60,578 nt of DNA. Source: Verrucomicrobiia bacterium. GTDB lineage: Bacteria > Verrucomicrobiota > Verrucomicrobiia > Limisphaerales > UBA11358. A model generated the notes under the pieces. The model had not been told where the DNA came from. It made no database searches and worked only from the letters and a program-made list of their open reading frames with translations. The translations under genes and the position numbers were made by a program. Shown in pieces: positions 1 to 7,589 of this stretch. The DNA lies in assembly GCA_031290985.1 (NCBI GenBank), contig JARLJW010000075.1:1-60578 (forward strand). Direction: 5' to 3'. The first letter of the stretch is position 1, and the number at the start of each line of letters is the position of its first letter.

Positions 1-1
1 A

Positions 2-700
2 TCGAGCACGCCGCTCTTGAAATGGTTGAACGCGCTGCCGGAGGTCCGGGCGGTGATGGCCCAGGAGTTCGGCGGCAAAGCCATCGGCCGACATAATCTG
101 TTTGAATGGCGGCATGGCGGGCTTGCGGAGTGGCGGCAGCAACAGCAGGCGCGGCAAATCGTGGAACGACTCCATGCGGACGGCAATGAGCTGACGAAAG
201 TGGCTGACGGTTCGGTAGCGAATATCACGGCGCAATGGCTGGCGGTGCGTTATGTGGTGGGGTTGAAACAACTGAAGGGCCGGGATGGCGCAGACGGGCT
301 GGCGTGGGAACGGCTGCGGGAGTGTTGTCACGATGTGCTGGCGTTGCAGCGGAGTGAACAGCTCGCGCAACGGCTGGAATTTGAGCGCGAAAAGCTGGCT
401 AACATCAAGGCGTTCACGGATGCCATGGTGAACCCGGGCACCCCTCATCCTAGCCTTCTCCCCTCCGAGGGGAGAAGGGACCGCGGCGGGATGTCAGAGG
501 TGCCTCTGCAAGAAATGAATATCCAGGCACAACGCGGCAGCGCGGCAACCAAAGAAGATGGAGGATCGAAGATGGCGGATGGCACCGGGGGCAGCGAGTC
601 GCGTCAACCAGGCGGCGTGAAAATTACGGAAGCCCTCCGCATTTTGGAAACGGCTGCGGCCGGGGACGGCCGCACTCCGTTTTTGGAAAGCACACGCTAA
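2..700 (+). CDS. Hypothetical protein, 5' partial at window edge
   Basis: The frame is open back to the left edge with no stop, so the true start lies outside the window; the TTG at 17 is only the first start-like codon seen. About 230 residues are visible. The first third (WLNALPEVRAVMAQEFGGKA, then a Trp/Arg/Gln-rich helix) resembles small proteins of roughly 200 residues that I recall as recurrent in Verrucomicrobia and similar to Mu-like phage small terminase proteins; that similarity is from memory and uncertain. The last 80 residues are low-complexity (Gly, Ser, Thr), and the stretch around residues 143-157 (PHPSLLPSEGRRDRGG) is the translation of a DNA hairpin repeat rather than of a conserved domain. 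The gene converges on the flavin reductase and overlaps it tail to tail by 4 bp. No function is assigned. Confidence 0.55.
   Translation, partial: SSTPLLKWLNALPEVRAVMAQEFGGKAIGRHNLFEWRHGGLAEWRQQQQARQIVERLHADGNELTKVADGSVANITAQWLAVRYVVGLKQLKGRDGADGLAWERLRECCHDVLALQRSEQLAQRLEFEREKLANIKAFTDAMVNPGTPHPSLLPSEGRRDRGGMSEVPLQEMNIQAQRGSAATKEDGGSKMADGTGGSESRQPGGVKITEALRILETAAAGDGRTPFLESTR
454..478. repeat. Palindromic dispersed repeat inside the first gene
   Basis: A perfect 11-bp stem (CCTTCTCCCCT / AGGGGAGAAGG) with a 3-base loop lies in frame within the first gene and is preceded by CCCCTCATCC. Related 'CCCTCACCTGTTTCCTCTCC' sequences occur at 59327-59350 and 59716-59749, so this is a member of a dispersed family that has entered coding sequence. 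Confidence 0.6.
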
Positions 701-1248
701 TGAAGCTTTTTCCCGCGCAATTTTTCCACGAAGCCGGTGAAGCCTTCGGCCTGGGCGGTCAGGCGCTTTTCCAGGTCCGGGCTGGTGAATTGTCCGGCCT
801 CATTCAGCAGCTTGCCGATCCCTGGCAGGAAAACGCGCTCGGGAAAAATGAACGCATTGCGATAGCCAAAGATGGCCTGCAACTGTTCCACGGGACGCAG
901 CGCACCCCACATCCCCGCGGCCAGGCCCACAAAACACACCGGCCGCGACTCGAAGCTTTCCGGGAACGGCAGCATGTCGATGAAGTATTTCAAGATGCCC
1001 GGGACGCTGCCGTTGTATTCCGGCGTGATGACCACCAGGCCGTCGGACGCCAGGATGGCATCGGTGAACTTTTTGAACGCCGCCGGTTTCCCGCCATAGG
1101 ACGACGGCAAAAAAATCTCCGGCGGCAGTTCCGCCAGGTCCAGCAGTTGCGTTTTGACGCCGAGCGTTTGGTAGACGGCCTCGACGTGCGCGGTGACCTT
1201 GCGCGTGTTGCTGCCGGGCCGGTTGGTGCCGCTGATGATGACGATCAT
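697..1248 (-). CDS. NADPH-dependent FMN reductase family protein
   Basis: A 183-residue flavodoxin-fold oxidoreductase that would transfer electrons from NAD(P)H to a bound FMN and on to a quinone, azo compound, metal ion or other acceptor in the cytoplasm; the acceptor cannot be told from sequence. The phosphate-binding loop after strand 1 is seen as GTNRPGSNTRKV (residues 7-18), and the second flavin-contact motif as PEYNGSVPGILK (76-87), both hallmarks of the NADPH-dependent FMN reductase family, whose usual length is 175-190 residues. ATG start at 1248. It lies 54 bp downstream of the heme/propeller gene on the same strand and may be the last gene of that transcription unit. It overlaps the left-edge gene tail to tail. 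Confidence 0.9.
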   Translation of the reverse strand: MIVIISGTNRPGSNTRKVTAHVEAVYQTLGVKTQLLDLAELPPEIFLPSSYGGKPAAFKKFTDAILASDGLVVITPEYNGSVPGILKYFIDMLPFPESFESRPVCFVGLAAGMWGALRPVEQLQAIFGYRNAFIFPERVFLPGIGKLLNEAGQFTSPDLEKRLTAQAEGFTGFVEKLRGKKLH

Positions 1249-1302
1249 AAGGTTGTTTTAATCCAACCCGGCCGCCGCGTCCACCAAAACCGCAGCTCCA
1301 CG

Positions 1303-3768
1303 CTACGGCCGGGTCACATTGACCCGCAGAAACCGGCCCGTGACTCCCGCCATGCCGGTGGTCTCGCGCACAGTCACGCTTTCGTTGGGCGAACCGCTGC
1401 GCGCAACCTCCATCGCCCCGGCATGGAGCACGATGTTCGAGCCGGCATAGGTCGCGAGGTCAGACCACGACACCAGGTCCGCGGAGGACTGCACGTGATA
1501 AGTCACGCCGGGTTCCGCCGGCCGGCGTTGGAAGGTGATCTGGAAATAATTGTTTCCCAAGTTGGTGACCACGCCGGGCTGGATGCTGGTGCCGGCCTTC
1601 CAGTAATTCAGCAGACTGATCAGCGCGAGCGGCGTGTTGGTCGGCGTGGGCTGGCCGGCTTGGGTGGTCACGTTGATGCCGTGGCAGCTCGTGCAGGAAC
1701 GGATTTCCCCCGGCGCAAACGTCAGCCAGTAGCGTTCGCGCACCACGCCGGTGTTGTTGGTGTCGGTGAGCTGCCAGGTCAGCGCCCGGCGCGCCGGCAC
1801 GAGGGCCGCCGTGGAACCATCGGCACCGATCCGCACGCTCGCCAGCGCGGCAGCCGGCGGATTATCCACCGCCGGGTCGTGCAGATATTGGGCCAAGACG
1901 CGCCGGCCGGCCCGCGGGCTGTTGGTATACCCAAAATTTTCACTGCGCAACTGGTCGGCCTGAAAAAACTGGAGCCAGGCGATGTCGTAAATCTTGCCGG
2001 TCGCCCCGAGGGTCTGGTGGCTGGTGCCGGTGACATGGAGATTGAACGGCTGCTGGCGGTCGGCCTTGTCCCGCGTGGTGACGTCGCGGCTGACGATCAG
2101 CGCGAGCTGGTGGGCGCGGAGATAATTTTGGAACTGCGCCACGTTGACGTTGGCGGCGGCAAACGCGGCGAGTTCCGGTCCCGGCACCGGCACGGTGAAC
2201 GGCACCGGCCGCGGCCGGGCGATGACTTCCACCGGGTCGAGCTCCCACAACTGGTTGGTCGACGTGATGAGAATGTCCGGACTCCAATACGAAACTACGT
2301 TGGTCAGCCCCGGCGTCAGCAACGGTCCCGGTGTATAAAAACCGTTGGTGAACAGCAAAATCTTCAGCCGGAAATCGTACGGCGTTGCGGGGTTGGTGTC
2401 CGAGCCGGTGTTGCCCTCCGCATACTGCGTGTAGGCGGTGTGGGCGGCGATCATATAGCCGTCCGAGGTCATCAGCGGGTTGCGGTACAGCCCGGTGTCG
2501 TCCGGCGGGATGTTCGTCGGCGACGCGGCATATTCATGGGTCGAGCGCGGCGTCAGGTAGTTGATGCGCATGTAAAACGCGTTGAGGTTGGTCGCCCCGG
2601 TGAGCGAAACAATTTGCCCCGCGCAATGTGTGCCGAACTCCGGCGCGTCGACGCCGTAAATCAACCCCGGCGTGTTCGGATCCTCGCGCGGCATCAGGAA
2701 ATTATTCACCGTGTTCGTGTTGTAGTTGCCGCCGTAATAGTAGAGGTCCTGGATGTTCGGGTCGTTCGTGAAGGCGGCATTAAGGTAGCTGCCGCCGATC
2801 TCGTGCCGGCCGATGTGGTTGAGCGTTTCCTCATCCGTGCCGTCCTGGTTGATGGCCCACGGGAAAAACTGGTTGAAGTCGTGCCCGGCCAGACCGGTGC
2901 CCGCCAGCAGGTCGGTGCGGATGGCGCGCGGTTCGGGAAACACCTCCGCCTGGTCGGTCGTCGCGACGGAGTTGGTGGACTCGTCGCTCCAGTTGAAGGC
3001 GCCGTAGGTGTCGGTGCCGAGATACCAGTCGGTGTCCGCCTGCTGGTCGCGCTGCAAATGGTCCCAGCGCGAAAAGATGATGCGGCCCGCGCTGTCGATC
3101 TGCGGCGAGAACGATCCGCTGGGGGAATGGTTGATCAGGAACAGGTCGCCATTCGTCGGTTGCAGGCTCCACAGGCCGGTGACGGTCGGGGCCTCCTCGT
3201 ATTCGTCGAGCTGCGGATACAGGTTCGTCTGCCCGTTCCGGGGCCGGTCGCTCGTGAAGATGATGCGGTCATCCGAACCGTAGATCGGCGAGACGTTGTT
3301 GAAGTTGGCCGGCTGGTTCGCGATCTTGGTGATCACCGGCACGGCCAGGGGATTGGTGAAATTGGTGATCTCGTACAACTGCCAGCAACCGGTGGAGGCA
3401 TAATCAAACTGGTGCGTCGGCGCGCCGGTCACCATGCTGAAGACCGCCTTGGTGCCGCTCCAATGCACGCACGGCTGGCGCACGGCGATGGCATTCGCGG
3501 TCTGCAGGCCCGACTGGCCGTAGCCCGCAGCGCGGGTCAGGTTTTTGAGCGTGCCGTCGGGATAGCGGATGTAGAGGTCGCCGCCGCGCCCGCACGAATC
3601 GAGCGTCGCCTGCTGGTTCCCAAACACCGACCCGATGGTGGTGAAATCTCCCGGCACCGGGATTTGCGTCACGAACAGGAGCGCATTCGTGGGGCCGGCG
3701 AAGAGCATCAGGGGCAGAAGAAACAGGCCGCAGAGACAGATGCCTTTTTTCAAACGCCAGAATTTCAT
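1303..3768 (-). CDS. Secreted beta-propeller protein with one c-type heme site (hydrazine synthase alpha-like)
   Basis: An 821-residue exported protein. The start chosen is the ATG at 3768, because it opens directly on a signal peptide (MKFWRLKK, hydrophobic core LCGLFLLPLMLF); a longer reading frame upstream adds an Arg/His-rich tail with no signal. The N-terminal half has TolB/propeller-like strands (for example DDRIIFTSDRPRNGQ and SAGRIIFSRWDHLQ). Near residue 690 there is a CTSCH heme c attachment motif preceded by RYWLTFAPGEIRS. The last 80 residues (YHVQSSADLVSWSDL) are the beta-sandwich tail seen on many verrucomicrobial secreted proteins. The combination of propeller, single CxxCH and the LVPARRALTWQLTD region resembles the middle domain family named after the hydrazine synthase alpha subunit; membership does not imply hydrazine chemistry. 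It probably acts outside the cytoplasmic membrane. It follows the 143-residue protein gene after 99 bp. Confidence 0.75.
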   Translation of the reverse strand: MKFWRLKKGICLCGLFLLPLMLFAGPTNALLFVTQIPVPGDFTTIGSVFGNQQATLDSCGRGGDLYIRYPDGTLKNLTRAAGYGQSGLQTANAIAVRQPCVHWSGTKAVFSMVTGAPTHQFDYASTGCWQLYEITNFTNPLAVPVITKIANQPANFNNVSPIYGSDDRIIFTSDRPRNGQTNLYPQLDEYEEAPTVTGLWSLQPTNGDLFLINHSPSGSFSPQIDSAGRIIFSRWDHLQRDQQADTDWYLGTDTYGAFNWSDESTNSVATTDQAEVFPEPRAIRTDLLAGTGLAGHDFNQFFPWAINQDGTDEETLNHIGRHEIGGSYLNAAFTNDPNIQDLYYYGGNYNTNTVNNFLMPREDPNTPGLIYGVDAPEFGTHCAGQIVSLTGATNLNAFYMRINYLTPRSTHEYAASPTNIPPDDTGLYRNPLMTSDGYMIAAHTAYTQYAEGNTGSDTNPATPYDFRLKILLFTNGFYTPGPLLTPGLTNVVSYWSPDILITSTNQLWELDPVEVIARPRPVPFTVPVPGPELAAFAAANVNVAQFQNYLRAHQLALIVSRDVTTRDKADRQQPFNLHVTGTSHQTLGATGKIYDIAWLQFFQADQLRSENFGYTNSPRAGRRVLAQYLHDPAVDNPPAAALASVRIGADGSTAALVPARRALTWQLTDTNNTGVVRERYWLTFAPGEIRSCTSCHGINVTTQAGQPTPTNTPLALISLLNYWKAGTSIQPGVVTNLGNNYFQITFQRRPAEPGVTYHVQSSADLVSWSDLATYAGSNIVLHAGAMEVARSGSPNESVTVRETTGMAGVTGRFLRVNVTRP

Positions 3769-3867
3769 CGTGGACACTACCTCACGCCAACCGGCGGCGC
3801 AATGCAGCCGGCGGCGATGGTGGATGCGGGAAGATCGGAGCATTTTTGATTCGCGGGTTATGAGCGG

Positions 3868-4299
3868 TTATTTTAAACGGAAAAACTGGTTGCCGGCCGG
3901 GTGCGGGATCACCAGAAAATTGGTGCCGCCCGCCGTGGTGATGCCGCCGCTGTTGTTCCAGCCGGCGGGCACGGTGAGGTTGCCGTTTTGTTGCAACGTC
4001 CAGGTGCCGGTGTTCTGCCAGAACACGGTGACCGTGGTGCCGGCATGGCTGATGTACAGCGTCGGCGCCCCCGGCGTTTGCACCACGTTGATGAGCGACC
4101 AGAAGCCGCCTGTCACCGAGAAGTTTCCGCCACTCATGGTGCCGCTGGCATCCGGCTGGCCGATGGTGCCGCTGACGGCAAACGTCCCGCCCGTGATCGT
4201 GCCACCGCCGCCCGCGACCTTGTGCCAGTCGATGGAGAATGATTGGGCAAAGCCGGCGGCTGGCAGCAGCAGCGCCAGGGAGAGCAGGGAGGTTTTCAT
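3868..4299 (-). CDS. Small secreted protein of unknown function
   Basis: 143 residues with a clear signal peptide (MKTSLLSLALLLPAAGFAQS). The mature part is rich in Gly, Thr and Ser and contains the pattern TITGGTFAVSGTIGQPDASG / MSGGNFSVTGGFWS, which I know only as a recurrent motif of verrucomicrobial exported proteins, and it ends in NQFFRLK, a tail type also common there. The ATG overlaps the stop of the upstream surface protein gene (ATGA), so the two are translationally coupled and likely made together. No enzymatic motif is visible. Confidence 0.7.
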   Translation of the reverse strand: MKTSLLSLALLLPAAGFAQSFSIDWHKVAGGGGTITGGTFAVSGTIGQPDASGTMSGGNFSVTGGFWSLINVVQTPGAPTLYISHAGTTVTVFWQNTGTWTLQQNGNLTVPAGWNNSGGITTAGGTNFLVIPHPAGNQFFRLK

Positions 4300-7200
4300 T
4301 GATTCACGGTGGAGAGGACGTTGCCGGACCAGAAATTATCGCCGTTGGCGCGCGAGAGGGTCACTTCCGTGAGCGCGGTGGAATTATAGGTGTCACCAAA
4401 CGTGCATTCGAAATGAACGATGTTCTGTGTGTTGTTATAAATCTGCACGATGCCGGCCGCGACCGGGGCGGTGATCGTGGTGTAAAAATTCTTTTGCGCG
4501 CCCGTGCTATCCATCCCCAGGCAGGCGATCGTGAGGCGGCCGATGGCCAGGGCTGGATACTGGATCACGAAGCCGCCCACGGTGCCGTCGCGGACGAGCG
4601 CCACGTTGGTGGTGTTGCCGTTGACACGGGAAACGGCGACCACGAGATTGGAACTGACGGCGGTGGAATTGACCCGCCGGATGACCAGCCCCGCCGGGTT
4701 CGGCGCCTCACTGGTGCCGGTCTCAGAACCGGAACGGATCAGGCCGGTGAACTGGGCGTTGGTGCCGGTGATGCTCCCGCCGGCCGTGAGGGTGTTGTTG
4801 ATGATCGCACTGGCGCCGATGAGGATGCCGCCGCTCACCGCGCCGGAGACGATCGCGCTGCCGGAAATCTGGAAGGAGGCATTTTGAAATCCGAGGCTTT
4901 GATTATCAATGTAATTGGGCGAACCGCTCGCGGGCGCATAGGCGCTGGACGGCAATCCGTTGAGCGTGGCGGCGTTGACATTCGTCAAGCCCGCGCCGTT
5001 GCCGCCGAAAGTGTTCCCGGCATTCGTCAGCGTCACCACGGCGGGATAATTGCCGCCCGACACCACCGGCTGGCCGTCCACCGTCATGCCCGCGCCGCCG
5101 GTGACGAAACGGATGCCGCCGGTGAACCGCGCGCTCAACTGGTTGCTCGTCGTCGAATAAAAATTGGTGAGCCCGGAATCTGTGAGGACGAAGGCCCCGT
5201 CGTTGGTGGCTTGCGCGAACGTGCCGGCGGCAAAACTGTCCAGGCCGTTCGCCGAGTTGCCGAAACCGCCCGGCACCGCGCCCCCGTATCCGGCGGCGTT
5301 GTTGCTCACGCCGCCGGCAATGGTCGTAAACTGCGCGTAGGTCAGGATTGTGTTCGTATAGCCGCCGCCGATGAAGCCGTTGTTGGCCCCGGTTTGGATG
5401 AAATTATCATAACCGCCCGCAATGACGGAGTCGTGCGCGTTGGCCTGGATGATGTTCAAAGCGCCGCCGCCAATAACGGTGTGAAAATCGTTCGCCTGGA
5501 TGATGTTGAGCGCGCCACCGCCGATGAAAGACTGCGGCGAATTGGTCTGTATGGCGTTACCGGTCCCGCCGGCGATCACGCCAAACTGCGAACCAGCCTG
5601 GATGCTGTTGCCCGAACCGCCGCCGATCAAGGCATAATAGCTGAAGCTGTAGATGTGATTGTCAACGCCGCCAATGATGGACGAACCGTAAATATAAGCC
5701 GGGGAATTCGTCCAGCCATCGACGCTGTTGTTGTAGCCGGAGCCGATGAAGGACCAGGTCGCATTGGCGCCAATGACATTGGCTTCGCCGCCGGCAATCA
5801 CCGAAACCCAGGCGTTGCTTTGAATGCTGTTGAGCAAACCACTGCCGATGAAGGAATACCCTGCGCCCGGCTGGACGGAGTTTTGATAGCCGCCGCCGAT
5901 CACAGTGTAACTGTTGTTGCTGGAGATGGTGTTTTGATAGCCGCTGGGAATCGCCGAATAACCGGAACCGGTCAGGATGGTGTTCAGGGTGCCGCCGCCG
6001 ATAAACCCACCCCACACATTGTTTTGGATCAGATTCTGCGAGCCGCCGCCGATGAATCCATAGGCGGTGAGGTTGGTGTTGAAATAGCCGCCAACGATGA
6101 CGGAATCCCAGTCTTGGACCACGCCACCGTAGCCCCCGACAATCACCGAGTCGTTCACGTTGGGACCAATCTGGTTGTCGGACCCGGCACCGATGAACAC
6201 GCCGCTCGAATTGGTAAGCACCAGGTTGGGCGCGAGGGGATAACCGCCCCCGGCGATCACATCGCCGCCGGAAGTGCTGGACGAAACCGCGTTGCCGGGA
6301 TAACCGCCGACGAGGCTGGCCGCCCCGGAACCGCGCGAATCCGCCTGGAGCGTCAGCGCGAGGGTTTGCGCCACGCGAAATTGCATGACGTCGTTGTTTT
6401 GATTGGTTGGATTCCCCGCCGCGTAGCCGATCTGGCCCGCGTAGCTGTTGGCCGAGTGAAAATTGATGGCCCCGAGATATTCGCTGTTGTTCGTCAGCGT
6501 ATTCCACAATTCAATCACCGCTCCATTGGGGCTGTTGGTGGTGACAAACCGACCGACCGCCTGCCCGGCCAGTGCGTCCACGGAAAACAACGGATTGGGA
6601 TTGCCGATGCCGATGCCCTGCGCAAAAACATTCTGCGCCGTGAACACCTGGTTGGAATTGAGGAACGCCACGTTCCCCGGCAGTTGCGAATCGGTCAGCC
6701 CGTACAGCCCGCTGCCGTTGCCGAAAAAGCTGCCGGTAAAAATGCCGCCGGTGAAGCTGCCGCCGAAAAACTGGCCGACAAAGGTGCCGTCAAACGTGTC
6801 CGCCCCGTTGTTAAACGACACGGCGTTGCCATACGTCCCGGAAATATCCCCCGACGGAATCACGCCGCTGATCTGGCCGGCCGGAATTGTCCCGGACAAT
6901 TGCGCAGCGGGCAGTGTGCCGAGCAGGTTGCTGGCGCTGTTGGCCATGATGGCGTATGGCGTCGGAGTGAGCGGTTGCCGCGGTGCGAGCGTGGTGAAGG
7001 TGCTCCCGCCGTTGGTCCGCACCGCGATCTCCAGCCAGCGCGGATTCCCCGTGAACACGCCGGCGCCAAAATCCAGCGTCACCGTGAACAACCCGTTGCT
7101 CACCGCCACGGCGGAATTTGTGACCGGCCTGGCCACCAGGTTGCCCGCCGGCGCATTGGTATCGTAGACCGCGAACACCAGATCGTGGCCGCCGTTGGCC

Positions 7201-7316
7201 GGCCCGCCGCCGCTGTTCAACCGGCCTTGATATGTAAATGCCGTCCCTTGGGCGCGGCCCGCCAGCACCAAGCCAAGGAACGACGCGGCGATGAAGATGC
7301 TTTTTTTGAGTCTCAT
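4296..7316 (-). CDS. Large secreted IGGG-repeat surface protein
   Basis: A 1006-residue exported protein. The ATG at 7316 is chosen because it opens on a signal peptide (MRLKKSIFIAASFLGLVLAG); the frame runs upstream without support. Residues about 25-130 (TYQGRLNSGGGPANGGHDL ... LTPTPYAIMANSASNL) match the N-terminal module often placed before collagen-like or fibre repeats in PVC bacteria. The central 350 residues consist of some 16 repeats of about 20-24 residues with the pattern (F/V)IGGGxxNxIQxNAxxS, a beta-strand ladder resembling trimeric autotransporter head repeats. No YadA-type C-terminal membrane anchor is visible. The C-terminal 130 residues are a separate unrecognised domain. Likely a cell-surface or matrix fibre. 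A TGTGCG palindrome lies 134 bp upstream of the ATG. Confidence 0.75.
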   Translation of the reverse strand: MRLKKSIFIAASFLGLVLAGRAQGTAFTYQGRLNSGGGPANGGHDLVFAVYDTNAPAGNLVARPVTNSAVAVSNGLFTVTLDFGAGVFTGNPRWLEIAVRTNGGSTFTTLAPRQPLTPTPYAIMANSASNLLGTLPAAQLSGTIPAGQISGVIPSGDISGTYGNAVSFNNGADTFDGTFVGQFFGGSFTGGIFTGSFFGNGSGLYGLTDSQLPGNVAFLNSNQVFTAQNVFAQGIGIGNPNPLFSVDALAGQAVGRFVTTNSPNGAVIELWNTLTNNSEYLGAINFHSANSYAGQIGYAAGNPTNQNNDVMQFRVAQTLALTLQADSRGSGAASLVGGYPGNAVSSSTSGGDVIAGGGYPLAPNLVLTNSSGVFIGAGSDNQIGPNVNDSVIVGGYGGVVQDWDSVIVGGYFNTNLTAYGFIGGGSQNLIQNNVWGGFIGGGTLNTILTGSGYSAIPSGYQNTISSNNSYTVIGGGYQNSVQPGAGYSFIGSGLLNSIQSNAWVSVIAGGEANVIGANATWSFIGSGYNNSVDGWTNSPAYIYGSSIIGGVDNHIYSFSYYALIGGGSGNSIQAGSQFGVIAGGTGNAIQTNSPQSFIGGGALNIIQANDFHTVIGGGALNIIQANAHDSVIAGGYDNFIQTGANNGFIGGGYTNTILTYAQFTTIAGGVSNNAAGYGGAVPGGFGNSANGLDSFAAGTFAQATNDGAFVLTDSGLTNFYSTTSNQLSARFTGGIRFVTGGAGMTVDGQPVVSGGNYPAVVTLTNAGNTFGGNGAGLTNVNAATLNGLPSSAYAPASGSPNYIDNQSLGFQNASFQISGSAIVSGAVSGGILIGASAIINNTLTAGGSITGTNAQFTGLIRSGSETGTSEAPNPAGLVIRRVNSTAVSSNLVVAVSRVNGNTTNVALVRDGTVGGFVIQYPALAIGRLTIACLGMDSTGAQKNFYTTITAPVAAGIVQIYNNTQNIVHFECTFGDTYNSTALTEVTLSRANGDNFWSGNVLSTVNQ

Positions 7317-7450
7317 GGTTGTTTTGGAGATTGTGGAGTTGGGAAGCGCAGTCCGATCCGGCTGGCAGGTGCGGCGCGCGGCCACATCCGGTTTCGGAAA
7401 TTTATCATCTCCCATGCTCTCTTTTACCACAACCTGGCGGCCCGGAGTAC

Positions 7451-7467
7451 TGTGCGAGTGGCGCACA
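7451..7467. promoter_or_regulatory. TGTGCG-N5-CGCACA operator-like palindrome, site 1
   Basis: TGTGCGAGTGGCGCACA, a perfect 6-bp inverted repeat with a 5-bp spacer, flanked by C and G that extend the symmetry. It lies 134 bp upstream of the IGGG-repeat protein ATG. It is the same motif as the sites at 9313, 11295, 11316 and 12096. Confidence 0.7.
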
Positions 7468-7495
7468 GGGGGCGGATAGATCCCGGCCGGGGCCA

Positions 7496-7575
7496 AAGCA
7501 AAACGGCGCGGCAGAAGCCGCCCTGTTCCGATCCCCGTTCGGTTTAAGGTGCTCCTCGTTGGCGGTTTTTTGTAC
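7496..7575. repeat. Duplicated 3' end and terminator region of the response regulator gene
   Basis: This stretch aligns with 11343-11412. Both contain AAAACGGCGCGG, then ATCCCCGTT, then TTTAA, then CTCCTCGTTGGCGGTTT in the same order and spacing. On the minus strand the last block encodes ...TANEE, the C-terminus of the response regulator whose gene ends at 11393, but here the stop codon is lost. It reads as the scar of a second regulator gene or a copied promoter/terminator module. Confidence 0.6.
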
Positions 7576-7589
7576 GGCCGGCTCAAACT

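Noticed and set aside
700..3849. 1049-residue open frame on the plus strand
   Set aside because: Antisense shadow of the flavin reductase and the heme/propeller gene. It is Arg/His/Val/Gly-rich without domains, as expected from high G+C DNA.
4296..7316. Regularly spaced repeats that could look like a CRISPR array
   Set aside because: The repeats are degenerate, of 60-72 bp period, and in frame with a protein repeat; there are no identical direct repeats and no cas genes.
4239..7547. 1102-residue open frame on the plus strand
   Set aside because: Antisense to the IGGG-repeat protein. Its repeats mirror the real gene's codons and it has no signal or domain.
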